This document shows positions 54,628 to 63,661 of a stretch of DNA of 64,000 nt, one piece after another. The stretch spans positions 2,916,501 through 2,980,500 of the forward strand of contig NZ_CP025407.1 of NCBI RefSeq assembly GCF_002847285.1. The letters run 5' to 3'. Origin of the DNA: Streptomyces sp. CMB-StM0423 (lineage in GTDB: Bacteria; Actinomycetota; Actinomycetes; Streptomycetales; Streptomycetaceae). The position numbers were made by a program, and so were the translations under genes. Each line of letters begins with the position of its first letter. The stretch's first letter is position 1. The notes below the pieces were generated by a model. That model saw nothing but the letters and a program-made list of their open reading frames with translations. It had not been told where the DNA came from and ran no database searches.

Positions 54628-55059
54628 TCAGGCCGCCGGCGCCGGCTCGGCGCCGCCTTCCGGCCGGGGTACGGGGACGTCCTCGGCGGTCAACGTCAGC
54701 ACGATCAGCCCGAAGAGCACCATCAGCCCCGCGAACGCCGCCCAGCCCACGAGCCCGACGGCCACCGCCGCCAGCACCGCGTGCAGCACCGCGCAGCTCA
54801 CCAGCAGGGTCCGCCCGGCGCGGCCGGGGGCCCGGTCCCGTACCGCGATGCGCAGCGCGACCGCGCCGCAGCAGAGCAGATAGAGCCCGATCGCGACGCC
54901 CGCCGCGCGTGTGGAGGCGGACATGAGACCGGAGTCGAGGCCGGCGAGGGACATGTCCTGGCGGTCGACGACCGAGCCCAGGACGAAGTGCACGACAGCC
55001 AGCGCGACGGCGTCGGCGAACAGCGCGGCGGCCGCCACCGCGGCGGCGGTTCTGCGCAT
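54628..55059 (-). CDS. Four-helix hypothetical membrane protein
   Basis: 143 residues, ATG at 55059. Four predicted transmembrane helices (about 4-28, 48-70, 83-105 and 105-125) and a short acidic, Pro-rich cytoplasmic tail (DVPVPRPEGGAEPAPAA). There are no recognisable catalytic motifs; a vicinal cysteine pair (YLLCCGAVALR) lies within helix 2. Located convergently to maf, between maf and accA2, consistent with a conserved hypothetical of the carboxylase locus. Function unknown. Confidence 0.8.
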   Translation of the reverse strand: MRRTAAAVAAAALFADAVALAVVHFVLGSVVDRQDMSLAGLDSGLMSASTRAAGVAIGLYLLCCGAVALRIAVRDRAPGRAGRTLLVSCAVLHAVLAAVAVGLVGWAAFAGLMVLFGLIVLTLTAEDVPVPRPEGGAEPAPAA

Positions 55060-55435
55060 GGCGGCACCCCCTGACCCAGGTCCGTACGGCCCTTTCACGC
55101 TACTGATGGGTAGTCCGGGGCGGCAAGGGTACGCGCACGATGGACACGCGAGGGACACGCGACGGGCACACGACAGGCTTGCGCCATGGATCCGACCGGA
55201 CGGGCGACCCGAAAAGATTCCGTCTCGCCTTCGTATGGTTCCCACAAAAAGATGCGCCGTCCATCTGCTCAATGGGCGCGAGACCTTGGCCACACGCCGG
55301 TTTCGCGCGCACGGCCCGGGATGCGGCGTACCTTGGGAACTCAGGGCTACGCGCCCGAGTGCGGCGGCGCGGATCACCCTCTGTGTGGGAAAACTCACCT
55401 CCGGGATCCCGCAGCGCAGAGGTGTCGCCATTACC
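55060..55435. other. Intergenic region upstream of accA2
   Basis: About 375 bp without a convincing gene; an open frame in phase with accA2 extends through it but has no ribosome site and its composition differs from coding DNA. It contains direct repeats of ACACGCGA near 55145-55165. The promoter of the minus-strand membrane gene must lie at its left end and that of accA2 at its right end. Confidence 0.6.
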
Positions 55436-55455
55436 TAAAATCTCGGTGTTCCGAG
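55436..55455 (+). promoter_or_regulatory. Probable promoter and leader element of accA2
   Basis: TAAAAT (55436-55441) is a good -10 match 26 bp before the start codon; no convincing -35 is visible. Immediately after it CTCGG-TGTT-CCGAG (55442-55455) forms a small inverted repeat at the expected transcription start, which could be an operator or a short 5' hairpin. Confidence 0.45.
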
Positions 55456-55467
55456 AAGGGAGCCAAC

Positions 55468-57225
55468 GTGCGCAAGGTGCTCATCGCCAACCGTGGCGAA
55501 ATCGCCGTCCGGGTCGCCCGCGCCTGCCGGGACGCCGGTATCGCCAGCGTGGCCGTCTACGCCGCGCCGGACCGGGACGCACTCCACGTCCGCGTGGCCG
55601 ACGAGGCATTCGCGCTCGGCGGCGACACCCCGGCCACGAGCTACCTCGACATCGGCAAGGTGCTCCAGGCCGCCGAGGACTCCGGCGCCGACGCCGTGCA
55701 CCCGGGGTACGGGTTCCTGTCGGAGAACGCCGAGTTCGCCCAGGCCGTCCTCGACGCGGGGCTGACGTGGATCGGCCCGCCGCCGCAGGCGATCCGCGAC
55801 CTCGGCGACAAGGTGTCCGCCCGGCACATCGCCCAGCGGGCCGGCGCGCCGCTGGTGGCCGGCACGAAGGACCCGGTCGCGGGCGTCGAGGAGGTCACGG
55901 CGTTCGCCGAGGAGCACGGGCTGCCGATCGCCATCAAGGCCGCCTTCGGCGGCGGCGGTCGCGGGCTGAAGGTCGCCCGCACCCTCGAAGAGGTCCCCGA
56001 GCTGTACGAGTCGGCGGTGCGCGAGGCGATCGCCGCGTTCGGCCGCGGCGAGTGCTTCGTCGAGCGCTATCTCGACCGCCCGCGGCACGTGGAGACGCAG
56101 TGCCTCGCGGACAAGCACGGGAACGTGGTCGTGGTCTCCACCCGGGACTGCTCGCTGCAGCGCCGCCACCAGAAGCTGGTGGAGGAGGCGCCGGCGCCGT
56201 TCCTGTCGCCGAAGCAGAACGCCGAGCTGTACCGGGCGTCGAAGGCGATCCTGCGGGAGGCGCGCTACGAGGGCGCGGGCACCTGCGAGTTCCTCGTCGG
56301 CCAGGACGGCACGATCTCCTTCCTGGAGGTCAACACCCGGCTCCAGGTGGAGCACCCGGTGACCGAGGAGGTCACGGGCATCGACCTGGTGCGGGAGATG
56401 TTCCGTATCGCCGACGGCGAGGAACTGGGCTATGACGACCCGCCGGTGCGGGGTCACTCCTTCGAGTTCCGTATCAACGGCGAGGACCCGGGGCGCAACT
56501 TCCTGCCCGCGCCCGGCACCGTGACGGCCTTCGAGCCGCCGGCCGGGCCCGGTGTGCGGCTGGACGCGGGCGTGGAGGCCGGCAGCGTGATCGGCCCGGC
56601 GTGGGACTCGCTGCTGGCCAAGCTCATCATCACGGGCGCGACCCGGCAGCAGGCGCTGCAGCGCGCGGCGCGCGCGCTGGACGAGTTCACGGTCGACGGG
56701 ATGGCGACGGCGCTGCCGTTCCACCGCGCGGTGGTACGTGATCCGGCGTTCGCGCCGGCCTCGGTGCTCGAGCCGTTCGCCGTCCACACCCGCTGGATCG
56801 AGACGGAGTTCGCGGGCGGCATCCCCCGGTTCGCCGGCGGCGCGGACGCCGACGCGGCGGAGGAGACCCGCGAGACGCTGGTCGTGGAGGTGGGCGGCAA
56901 GCGGCTGGAGGTGTCGCTGCCGTCGTCGCTGAGCGTGGTCGCCTCGGCGGCGGCCGGGCGGTCGAAGCCGAAGCGGCGGGCGGCGAAGAAGTCCGGCTCG
57001 GCGGTCTCGGGCGACGCGCTGGCCTCGCCCATGCAGGGCACGATCGTGAAGGTGGCGGTCGAGGAGGGCCAGCAGGTCGCGGAGGGCGATCTGGTGATCG
57101 TGCTGGAGGCGATGAAGATGGAGCAGCCCATCAACGCGCATCGCGCGGGCACGGTGAAGGATCTCGCGGCGGAGATGGGCGCGACGCTCACATCCGGCGC
57201 CGTCATCTGCGAGATCAAGGACTGA
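55468..57225 (+). CDS. accA2: Acyl-CoA carboxylase alpha subunit (biotin carboxylase plus BCCP)
   Basis: 585 residues from the GTG at 55468, with AAGGGAG upstream. Biotin carboxylase domains occupy about 1-445: [30 protein letters not shown] (ATP-grasp glycine loop), [20 protein letters not shown] (catalytic). After an Ala/Lys-rich linker (about 487-512) comes the biotinyl domain (515-585) with EAMKMEQPI; the biotinylated lysine is K550. The shared alpha subunit of the acetyl-/propionyl-CoA carboxylases in Streptomyces works with the beta and epsilon subunits at 51777-53621. Confidence 0.96.
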   Translation: MRKVLIANRGEIAVRVARACRDAGIASVAVYAAPDRDALHVRVADEAFALGGDTPATSYLDIGKVLQAAEDSGADAVHPGYGFLSENAEFAQAVLDAGLTWIGPPPQAIRDLGDKVSARHIAQRAGAPLVAGTKDPVAGVEEVTAFAEEHGLPIAIKAAFGGGGRGLKVARTLEEVPELYESAVREAIAAFGRGECFVERYLDRPRHVETQCLADKHGNVVVVSTRDCSLQRRHQKLVEEAPAPFLSPKQNAELYRASKAILREARYEGAGTCEFLVGQDGTISFLEVNTRLQVEHPVTEEVTGIDLVREMFRIADGEELGYDDPPVRGHSFEFRINGEDPGRNFLPAPGTVTAFEPPAGPGVRLDAGVEAGSVIGPAWDSLLAKLIITGATRQQALQRAARALDEFTVDGMATALPFHRAVVRDPAFAPASVLEPFAVHTRWIETEFAGGIPRFAGGADADAAEETRETLVVEVGGKRLEVSLPSSLSVVASAAAGRSKPKRRAAKKSGSAVSGDALASPMQGTIVKVAVEEGQQVAEGDLVIVLEAMKMEQPINAHRAGTVKDLAAEMGATLTSGAVICEIKD

Positions 57226-57239
57226 CACGGACAGACGCG

Positions 57240-57271
57240 GTCGGGGGCGGGCCCGCGGGCCCGCCCCCGAC
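57240..57271. terminator. 32-bp GC palindrome, bidirectional terminator
   Basis: A perfect 32-bp palindrome with arms beginning GTCGGGGGCGGGCCCG. It is 14 bp after the accA2 stop and 6 bp from the 3' end of the convergent MFS gene, so it can end both transcripts. Confidence 0.8.
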
Positions 57272-57277
57272 GCGTTC

Positions 57278-58708
57278 TCAGGGCGTACGGGTCACGTTCC
57301 GGGCCCCGGCCATCAGCAGCAGCGCGACCGCGGAGAACGCCGCCGCGGCGGTGAAGGCGGCGCCCGTACCGTCGAAGAACGTGTGCCCCGACGAGTGCCG
57401 CAGGCCCACGTCGAAGACGGAGACCAGGACGGACAGGCCCAGGCTGCCGCCGACGTACTGCATCGTCTGCAGCAGCCCGGAGGCGGAGCCCGCGTCCTCG
57501 GGCTCGACGCCGCTGAGGATGAGCGTGGTGAGCTGCATCATCGTCAGCCCGACCCCGACGCCCATGAGCAGCAGCGGGCCCAGCAGCCCGTCGACGTAGC
57601 CGGAGGAGGCGTCGAGGCGGGTGAGCCACAGGATGCCGGCGGTGTTGAGGGTCAGCCCCGCCAGCGCGGTGCGCTTCGGCCCGAACCTGGCCTGGGCGCG
57701 CGGCGCGAAGCGCGAGGCGGCGAAGAGCGGCACGGTGAGCGCGAGGAAGGCCAGGCCGGCGCGGAACGGGCTGTAGTCGAGGAACCGCTGCAGGTACTGG
57801 GTGGTGAAGTAGAAGACGCCGAACATCCCGGCGGGGACCATCAGCATCGTGCCGTACGAGACCGAGCGGTTGCGGTCGGCGAAGAGCGACAGGACCACGA
57901 GCGGGCGGCGGACGCGGAGTTCGACGGCGAGGAAGCTGCCGAGCAGCGCCGCGGCGGCGGCGAAGGCGCCGAGGGCGAGCCCGTCGCTCCAGCCCTGCTC
58001 GGCGGTGCGGATGAAGGCGTAGACGAGCGAGGTCATGCCCAGGGTGCCGAGCAGCGCGCCGAGGGCGTCGAACGGGCCGCGCTGGCGCGGGGTTTCGTCG
58101 AGGTGGCGGGGGGCGAGCCAGGCGATGGCGAGGCCGACGGGCAGGTTGATGAGGAAGACCCAGTGCCAGGACGCGAGGTCGGTGAGCGCGCCGCCGAGGA
58201 CCAGGCCGAGCGCGGAGCCCGCGCCGCTGATGGAGGCGAAGACGGCGAGCGCGCGGGCGCGTTGGCGGCCTTCGGGGAAGGTGGTGGCGATCAGGGCGAG
58301 GGTGCTGGGGGCGGCGAGGGCGGCGGCGACGCCCTGGGCGGTACGGGCGAAGAGGAGCCAGCCGCTGCTGGGCGCGAGGCCGGCGAGGAGGGAGGCGGCG
58401 GTGAAGGCGAGCACGCCGGTGACGAGGGCGCGGCGGCGGCCTATGCGGTCGCCTATGCGGCTGCCGAGGAGCAGCAGGCCGCCGAAGGCGAGAGTGTAGA
58501 GGTTGAGGATCCAGGACATGCGGGTCGGGGAGAAGCCGAGGTCGAGCGCGATGTCGGGGAGTGCGACGTTCACCACCGTGGCGTCGACCAGGAACATGAG
58601 CTGGGTGGCGACGATCGCGGTGAGGGCGAGCCCCGGGCGGGCGCCGCGGGCCTTTCGGCTGTGACCGCGGATGCCGTGGCCGGCGGGCGTGCGCAGGGAT
58701 GTGGACAC
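57278..58708 (-). CDS. MFS transporter, DHA2 drug-efflux family
   Basis: 476 residues from the GTG at 58708, with GGAGG seven bases upstream. About 14 helices; LMFLVDATVVNVALPDIALDL and motif A as GSRIGDRIGRRRALVTG are typical of EmrB/QacA-like proton antiporters; the helix-5 motif C region is ASISGAGSALGLVLGGAL. It is divergent from a TetR gene and its promoter contains a matching palindrome, so it is a TetR-repressed multidrug exporter. Substrate unknown. Confidence 0.92.
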   Translation of the reverse strand: MSTSLRTPAGHGIRGHSRKARGARPGLALTAIVATQLMFLVDATVVNVALPDIALDLGFSPTRMSWILNLYTLAFGGLLLLGSRIGDRIGRRRALVTGVLAFTAASLLAGLAPSSGWLLFARTAQGVAAALAAPSTLALIATTFPEGRQRARALAVFASISGAGSALGLVLGGALTDLASWHWVFLINLPVGLAIAWLAPRHLDETPRQRGPFDALGALLGTLGMTSLVYAFIRTAEQGWSDGLALGAFAAAAALLGSFLAVELRVRRPLVVLSLFADRNRSVSYGTMLMVPAGMFGVFYFTTQYLQRFLDYSPFRAGLAFLALTVPLFAASRFAPRAQARFGPKRTALAGLTLNTAGILWLTRLDASSGYVDGLLGPLLLMGVGVGLTMMQLTTLILSGVEPEDAGSASGLLQTMQYVGGSLGLSVLVSVFDVGLRHSSGHTFFDGTGAAFTAAAAFSAVALLLMAGARNVTRTP

Positions 58709-58753
58709 AGATGTGCCTCCGGCAGAGAATGAAGTGGAGGGTAGCTCCGCTTG

Positions 58754-58783
58754 ACTATACGGAGGCTGCCTCCGTTTTCGCAA
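58754..58783 (-). promoter_or_regulatory. MFS promoter with TetR operator in the spacer
   Basis: Minus-strand -35 TTGCGA (58783-58778), 18-bp spacer, -10 TATAGT (58759-58754). The perfect inverted repeat ACGGAGG-CTG-CCTCCGT (58759-58775) sits inside the spacer, so a bound TetR dimer would occlude RNA polymerase. It is also upstream of the divergent tetR, allowing autorepression. Confidence 0.75.
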
Positions 58784-58825
58784 TGGCATTCTGGGCGGCA
58801 GCGGGGACGACGAAGGGTGGTGCCC

Positions 58826-59404
58826 ATGGGAACGGTGCAGGGCCGGCCGATGCGCGCGGACGCGCGCCGCAACTACGAGCGGCTGCTCGGCGAGGCCGCG
58901 GTGGCGTTCGCGGAACGCGGCGCGGATGCCTCGCTGGAGGAGATCGCGCGCCGCGCGGGCGTCGGGATCGGCACGCTGTACCGGCACTTCCCTGACCGCT
59001 TCGCGCTCATGGGCGAGGTGTTCCAGACGCGGGTGGACGAGCTGGACGCGGCGGCGCGGGCGCTGGCGGCGGAGGCCGGGACGCCGATGGGGGCGCTGGC
59101 GGCGTGGATGCGGCGGTACGTGGACGTGTCGTCGACGATCCGCGGGATCGCGGCGACGCTGATGGACGAGGGGCTGATGGTCAACTGCAAGGAGCAGTTG
59201 CGGGAGACGGTCGAACTGCTGGCGTCGCGCGCGCGCCGGTCCGGCGAACTGCGGGCGGACGTCGCACCGGACGACCTCCTGCGGCTGACGAGCGCGATCG
59301 CGTACGCGGCGGAGAAGGCGTCGGCGAAGAACCCGGAGGACACGGAGATCGCGGACCGCCTCCTGGGCTTGGCCCTGGACGGCCTACGCACGCGAAACGC
59401 CTGA
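58826..59404 (+). CDS. TetR-family transcriptional regulator
   Basis: 192 residues from the ATG at 58826. HTH at about 10-57: RADARRNYERLLGEAAVAFAERGADASLEEIARRAGVGIGTLYRHFPDRFALM. The C-terminal domain includes MRRYVDVSSTIRGIAATLMDEG, typical of regulators of MFS exporters (SbtR-like C-terminal domain). Divergent from the MFS gene with a perfect 17-bp inverted repeat between them, the likely operator. Confidence 0.93.
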   Translation: MGTVQGRPMRADARRNYERLLGEAAVAFAERGADASLEEIARRAGVGIGTLYRHFPDRFALMGEVFQTRVDELDAAARALAAEAGTPMGALAAWMRRYVDVSSTIRGIAATLMDEGLMVNCKEQLRETVELLASRARRSGELRADVAPDDLLRLTSAIAYAAEKASAKNPEDTEIADRLLGLALDGLRTRNA

Positions 59405-59956
59405 CGGCGGGTACGGGGGACGCGGGCGCGGCCCCCGGGGGCCGCGGGACCGGGGGCGCAGGACCGGGGGGCGCGGCCACGTGACCGACGCCCTGCGGCG
59501 CGCACCCGGGGCGCAAGGGGGCGGGCACGCACCGCGGGGTGCGAAGGCAGGGCCGCCGGCCGCGGCGCTCCGCGCCGGGGGCGCGAGGGCTGCGCCCCGC
59601 GGCGACTGCGGCGGCGGGTTGCTGGGCGGCAGGCCCGGGCTACGGCCTGGGTGCGGCGGGCCGGGGCACCGGGTCGACCGCTTGTGGCTGCCCCCTGGGG
59701 TCCGGCCGGGAGGGCACGTACCGGGGTGCGACGGCGACAGCAGGCGCATCGCCCGCTTGACGGGCGCAGGTTGCGCCACCGTCCCCGGCAATGCCCGGAG
59801 CCACGAGGGCTTCGCCCCGCGAGGCCGCTGCGGCTAGGTCGCGCAACGGCACCTGACGGCGGCAGCCGGGGCGAGGGCTTCGCCCCGTGGGGTGGCTACG
59901 GGCGGGAGGCGCCAGGTCGGCTCCTTGCGGCGTGGCCCGGTGGGGCGGGCACTCGG
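59405..59956. repeat. GC-rich degenerate repeat region without a gene
   Basis: About 550 bp of extreme GC content. Recurrent pieces include CGAGGGCTTCGCCCCG-like hairpin units (near 59583, 59804 and 59871) and pieces such as GGCACGTACCGGGGTGCGACGG / TCACGTACCGGGCGTGACGG. Open frames on both strands lack ribosome sites and family motifs and are artefacts of composition. The repeats continue into the 3' end of the DeoR gene. Confidence 0.6.
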
Positions 59957-61003
59957 TCACGTACCGGGCGTGACGGCGGCAGCCCTGGGCGGCGGGGTCG
60001 CGGAGTGTGGCCCCCGCCCGGGGCTAGCGGCGGCGGGGGCCAGGTCGGCGACCCTGCCCTGGTCGGGGAGGGGGGTGGCTGGGCGCATGCTGGTGGTGCT
60101 GGGTTGGGGGGTGCGGCGCTGGCCTGGGAGGGGGACGCTGTCCTCGGTGCGGCGCCGCTCACCCCCGTGCCGGGGGTGCCGGCGGGATGCCGGGGGGCCG
60201 CTGTCACCGCCCGCCGGCTGCTCCGGGCCCGCCACCGCGATCTGCACCCCCTGGTCCGCCAGGGCCTGCAGCTCCGTCGCCGCCCGCTCGTCGTTCGGCG
60301 GCGGGTCGTCCGTGACCAGCCGCGTGATCACGTCGGTGGGCACCGTCTGGAACATCGTGTCGGTGCCCAGCTTGGAGTGGTCCGCGAGCACCACGACCTC
60401 CGCCGCGGCCTGCACCAGCGCCCGGTCGACGCTCGCCGACAGCATGTTGGACGTCGACAGCCCCCGCTCTGCGGTCAGCCCGCTGCCGGAGAGGAACGCG
60501 CGCGAGACGCGCAGCCCCTGGAGGGACTGCTCGGCGCCGCTGCCCACCAGCGCGTAGTTGCTGCCGCGCAGGGTGCCGCCGGTCATGACGACTTCCACCC
60601 GGTTCGCGTGCGCCAGCGCCTGGGCGACGAGCAGGGAGTTGGTCACGACCGTCAGGCCGGGGATGCGCGCGAGCCGGCGGGCCAGCTCCTGCGTGGTCGT
60701 ACCGGCACCGACGACGACGGCCTCGCCCTCCTCGACGAATCCGGCGGCCAGATCGGCGATCGCGGTCTTCTCCGCGGTCGCAAGATGTGATTTCTGCGGG
60801 AAGCCGGACTCACGGGTGAAACCGCCCGGAAGGACCGCCCCTCCGTGCCTTCGGTCCAGCAACCCTTCTGCTTCCAGGGCCCGTACGTCTCGGCGTACGG
60901 TCACCTCGGAGGTCTGTACGACTCGGGCAAGCTCTCGGAGGGATACGGCCCCATTGGCCCGTACCATTTCCAGGATCAACTGACGACGTTCTGCAGCGAA
61001 CAC
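59957..61003 (-). CDS. DeoR-family transcriptional regulator with an atypical C-terminal extension
   Basis: 348 residues. The N-terminal HTH (MFAAERRQLILEMV, then LARVVQTSEVTVRRDVRALEAEGLLDRRHGGAV) is a DeoR signature; about 70-255 form the sugar-phosphate sensor domain (VVVGAGTTTQELARRL, MTGGTLRG, VLADHSKLG). Family members end near residue 255-260; here about 88 further residues of Pro/Arg/Ala-rich low complexity follow (from 261), encoded by the repeat-laden DNA. It probably lost its original stop by repeat expansion or frameshift. Likely responds to a phosphorylated sugar and may control the neighbouring nucleoside/sugar-phosphate genes. Confidence 0.9.
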   Translation of the reverse strand: MFAAERRQLILEMVRANGAVSLRELARVVQTSEVTVRRDVRALEAEGLLDRRHGGAVLPGGFTRESGFPQKSHLATAEKTAIADLAAGFVEEGEAVVVGAGTTTQELARRLARIPGLTVVTNSLLVAQALAHANRVEVVMTGGTLRGSNYALVGSGAEQSLQGLRVSRAFLSGSGLTAERGLSTSNMLSASVDRALVQAAAEVVVLADHSKLGTDTMFQTVPTDVITRLVTDDPPPNDERAATELQALADQGVQIAVAGPEQPAGGDSGPPASRRHPRHGGERRRTEDSVPLPGQRRTPQPSTTSMRPATPLPDQGRVADLAPAAASPGRGPHSATPPPRAAAVTPGT

Positions 61004-61129
61004 GAAACCGACAGTAACGCCAAAGACCGTGTTCTTTCAGCCGCTTGCGTCGATGAGAAGAAAATGCTCCTTGGCGACATCCGAAGGTGGTATGGGCGCT
61101 CGGTTGCTCCCTCCAGACCCTCCGGGCCG

Positions 61130-61184
61130 GACCGGGTCCCGACCGGGTCCCGACGGAGTTCCGACCGGGGCCCGACCAGGTCCC
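61130..61184. repeat. Five-copy 11-bp tandem repeat at the 3' end of the quinone reductase gene
   Basis: Units start at 61130, 61141, 61152, 61163 and 61174; the first two are identical (GACCGGGTCCC), the others differ by one to three bases. The array ends three bases before the minus-strand stop codon (61188-61190). The remainder of 61004-61187 holds the DeoR promoter and no gene. Confidence 0.85.
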
Positions 61185-61187
61185 GGC

Positions 61188-62639
61188 CTACTCGTCGCCG
61201 CCCGGCTTGCTGGCCTGGAGCTGCCGCGCGACCTCGGCGATCGACCCCGACAGCGAGGGATAGACGGTAAACGCCTTCGCGATCTGTTCCACGGTCAGAT
61301 TGTTGTCGACGGCGATCGAGATGGGGTGGATCAGCTCGCTGGCCCGCGGTGCGACCACCACGCCCCCTACCACGATCCCGGTGCCGGGGCGACAGATCAG
61401 CTTCACGAATCCGTCCCGCACCCCCTGCATCTTGGCCCGCGGGTTGCGCAGCAGCGGCAGTTTCATCACCCGTGCATCAATGCGCCCCTCGTCCACATCC
61501 GACTGCTGGTAACCCACCGTGGCAATCTCGGGGTCCGTGAAGACATTCGCGGAGACCGTCTTCAGCCGCAGCGGCGCGACGGTCTCGCCGAGGAAGTGGT
61601 ACATCGCGATCCGGCCCTGCATCGCCGCCACCGAGGCGAGCGCGAAGATCCCCGTGCAGTCGCCCGCCGCGTAGATGCCCGGCGCGCTCGTGCGCGACAC
61701 CTTGTCGGTCCAGATGTGCCCGGAGTCCGTCAGCCGCACCCCGGCCTCCTCCAGGCCGATGCCGCGGGTGTTGGGCACCGCGCCGACCGCCATCAGGCAG
61801 TGCGAACCGGTGATCACCCGGCCGTCGTTGAGCGTCACCTCGACCCGGTCGCCGACGCGCTTGGCGCCCTGCGCGCGGGAGCGGCTCATCACGTTCATGC
61901 CGCGGCGCCGGAAGACGTCCTCCAGCACCGCCGCCGCGTCCGGGTCCTCGCCCGGCAGCACCCGGTCCCGGCTGGAGACCAGCGTGACCCGCGAGCCGAG
62001 CGCCTGGTACGCGCCCGCGAACTCCGCGCCGGTGACGCCGGAGCCGACGACGATCAGCTCCTCGGGCAGCTCGTCGAGGTCGTAGACCTGCTTCCAGTTC
62101 AGGATCCGCTCGCCGTCGGGCTGCGCGTCGGGCAGCTCGCGCGGGCTGCCGCCGGTGGCGACCAGCACCGCGTCCGCGACCAGCTCCGCCGGCTCGCCCG
62201 CGGCGGCCCCGGTCACCCGGACCGTGCGCGAGCCGTCCGGGGCCTGCTGCGGCGAGACGCTCGCGCGGCCCCGTACGACCCGGCCGCCGGCGCGCGTCAC
62301 GCTCGTGGTGATGTCCTCGGACTGGGCCAGCGCCAGCCGCTTCACCCGGGCGTTGACCTTGCCCAGGTCCACGCCGACGACGCGGGCGGCCTGCTTCTCC
62401 GGAGGCGTGTCGTCCGCGACGATGATGCCCAGCTCCTCGTACGAGGAGTCGAAGGTCGTCATCACCTCCGCGGTGGCGATCAGCGTCTTCGACGGCACGC
62501 AGTCGGTGAGCACCGACGCACCGCCCAGGCCGCCGCAGTCGACGACCGTCACCTCCGCGCCGAGCTGCGCGGCGACGAGCGCCGCCTCGTACCCGCCGGG
62601 GCCTCCACCGATGATCACGATCCGAGTCACGTACCCCAT
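61188..62639 (-). CDS. lpdA: NAD(P)H-quinone dehydrogenase, LpdA-type flavoprotein
   Basis: 483 residues from the ATG at 62639 (MGYVTRIVIIGGGPGGYEAA); the GTG at 62630 is an alternative start. FAD-binding GGGPGGYEAA (11-20), NAD(P)-binding VVGSGVTGAEFAGAYQALGS and the FAD segment APGIYAAGDCTG are intact. The first half of the redox disulfide motif is missing: GGASVLTDCVPSK has a single cysteine (C47), as in mycobacterial LpdA, so this is not a lipoamide dehydrogenase but a quinone or disulfide-independent reductase. The dimerisation domain is at about 355-475. Divergent from punA. Confidence 0.93.
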   Translation of the reverse strand: MGYVTRIVIIGGGPGGYEAALVAAQLGAEVTVVDCGGLGGASVLTDCVPSKTLIATAEVMTTFDSSYEELGIIVADDTPPEKQAARVVGVDLGKVNARVKRLALAQSEDITTSVTRAGGRVVRGRASVSPQQAPDGSRTVRVTGAAAGEPAELVADAVLVATGGSPRELPDAQPDGERILNWKQVYDLDELPEELIVVGSGVTGAEFAGAYQALGSRVTLVSSRDRVLPGEDPDAAAVLEDVFRRRGMNVMSRSRAQGAKRVGDRVEVTLNDGRVITGSHCLMAVGAVPNTRGIGLEEAGVRLTDSGHIWTDKVSRTSAPGIYAAGDCTGIFALASVAAMQGRIAMYHFLGETVAPLRLKTVSANVFTDPEIATVGYQQSDVDEGRIDARVMKLPLLRNPRAKMQGVRDGFVKLICRPGTGIVVGGVVVAPRASELIHPISIAVDNNLTVEQIAKAFTVYPSLSGSIAEVARQLQASKPGGDE

Positions 62640-62738
62640 TGTCCCCCGCCGCGGCCGGCGGCTCCCGCGCGGGGCGGCGGGCGTCCAGTGGGGGGCCGCT
62701 TCTACGCGCGTAGGGGGTGACGGGCTAGGCTCGTCCGC

Positions 62739-63545
62739 GTGAACGCATCCACTCCGCACGCCGCCCCCGACGCGGCGGCCGCCGCCGACCGCCTCCGCGA
62801 GCTCACCGGGGCCGAAACCCACGACGTCGCCCTCGTGATGGGCTCCGGCTGGGTACCGGCGGCGGAAGCGCTGGGCGCGCCAGAGCACGAGCTGCGCATC
62901 ACCGACCTGCCCGGCTTCCCGCCGCCCGCGGTGGAGGGCCACGCCGGGCGGATCCGCTCGTACCGGCTGGGCGACAAACGGGTGCTGGTCTTCCTCGGCC
63001 GTACGCACTACTACGAGGGCCACGGCGTCGCCGCCGTGGCGCACGGCGTGCGCACGGCCGCGGCGGCGGGCTGCAAGACCGTGGTGCTCACCAACGGCTG
63101 CGGCGGGCTGCGCGAGGGCATGCGGCCGGGCCAGCCGGTGCTGATCGGGGACCACATCAACCTCACCGCGTCCTCGCCGATCGAGGGCGCGCACTTCGTC
63201 GACCTGACGGATCTGTACTCGCCGCGGCTGCGGGCGCTGTGCAAGCAGGTGGACCCCAGCCTGGAAGAGGGCGTCTACGCCCAGTTGCCAGGACCTCACT
63301 ACGAGACGCCGGCCGAGATCGAGATGCTCCGCCGCCTCGGCGCCGACCTGGTGGGCATGTCGACGGTCCTGGAGGCCATCGCGGCCCGCGAGGCGGGCGC
63401 CGAGGTGCTGGGGATCTCGCTGGTGACGAACCTGGCGGCGGGCATGACCGGCGAGCCGCTGAGCCACGAGGAGGTACTTCAGGCGGGGCGCGACTCGGCG
63501 GCGCGGATGGGCGGGCTGCTGGCCGAGGTGCTGCGCCGGGTGTGA
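62739..63545 (+). CDS. punA: Purine-nucleoside phosphorylase
   Basis: 268 residues, trimeric class II type. Phosphorolysis of (deoxy)inosine and guanosine to base and ribose-1-phosphate. [16 protein letters not shown] supplies the phosphate-binding serine loop; [27 protein letters not shown] and [26 protein letters not shown] (purine and ribose contacts) are diagnostic. GTG at 62739 lies seven bases after TAGGCT (leaderless type). A phospho-sugar mutase follows at 63662, which could process the ribose-1-phosphate or other hexose phosphates. Confidence 0.95.
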   Translation: MNASTPHAAPDAAAAADRLRELTGAETHDVALVMGSGWVPAAEALGAPEHELRITDLPGFPPPAVEGHAGRIRSYRLGDKRVLVFLGRTHYYEGHGVAAVAHGVRTAAAAGCKTVVLTNGCGGLREGMRPGQPVLIGDHINLTASSPIEGAHFVDLTDLYSPRLRALCKQVDPSLEEGVYAQLPGPHYETPAEIEMLRRLGADLVGMSTVLEAIAAREAGAEVLGISLVTNLAAGMTGEPLSHEEVLQAGRDSAARMGGLLAEVLRRV

Positions 63546-63661
63546 AGCTTGCGCCGGGCGTGCAGCTTCAGGCGGTACGCGCCGGGGCGTACGCCGCGAC
63601 GGGCCGGGGACGACCAGCCGGGACGGACGGAGAAGACGACAGTGACTGAGGACGGCAACCG

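Noticed and set aside
55186..55467. N-terminal extension of the carboxylase alpha subunit starting at 55186
   Set aside because: The extension does not resemble biotin carboxylase N-termini, while GTG 55468 has a ribosome site and starts with the family sequence [10 protein letters not shown].
59481..59837. Open frames in the repeat-rich gap after the TetR gene
   Set aside because: They follow the repeat units rather than codon bias, appear on both strands at once and lack starts with ribosome sites.
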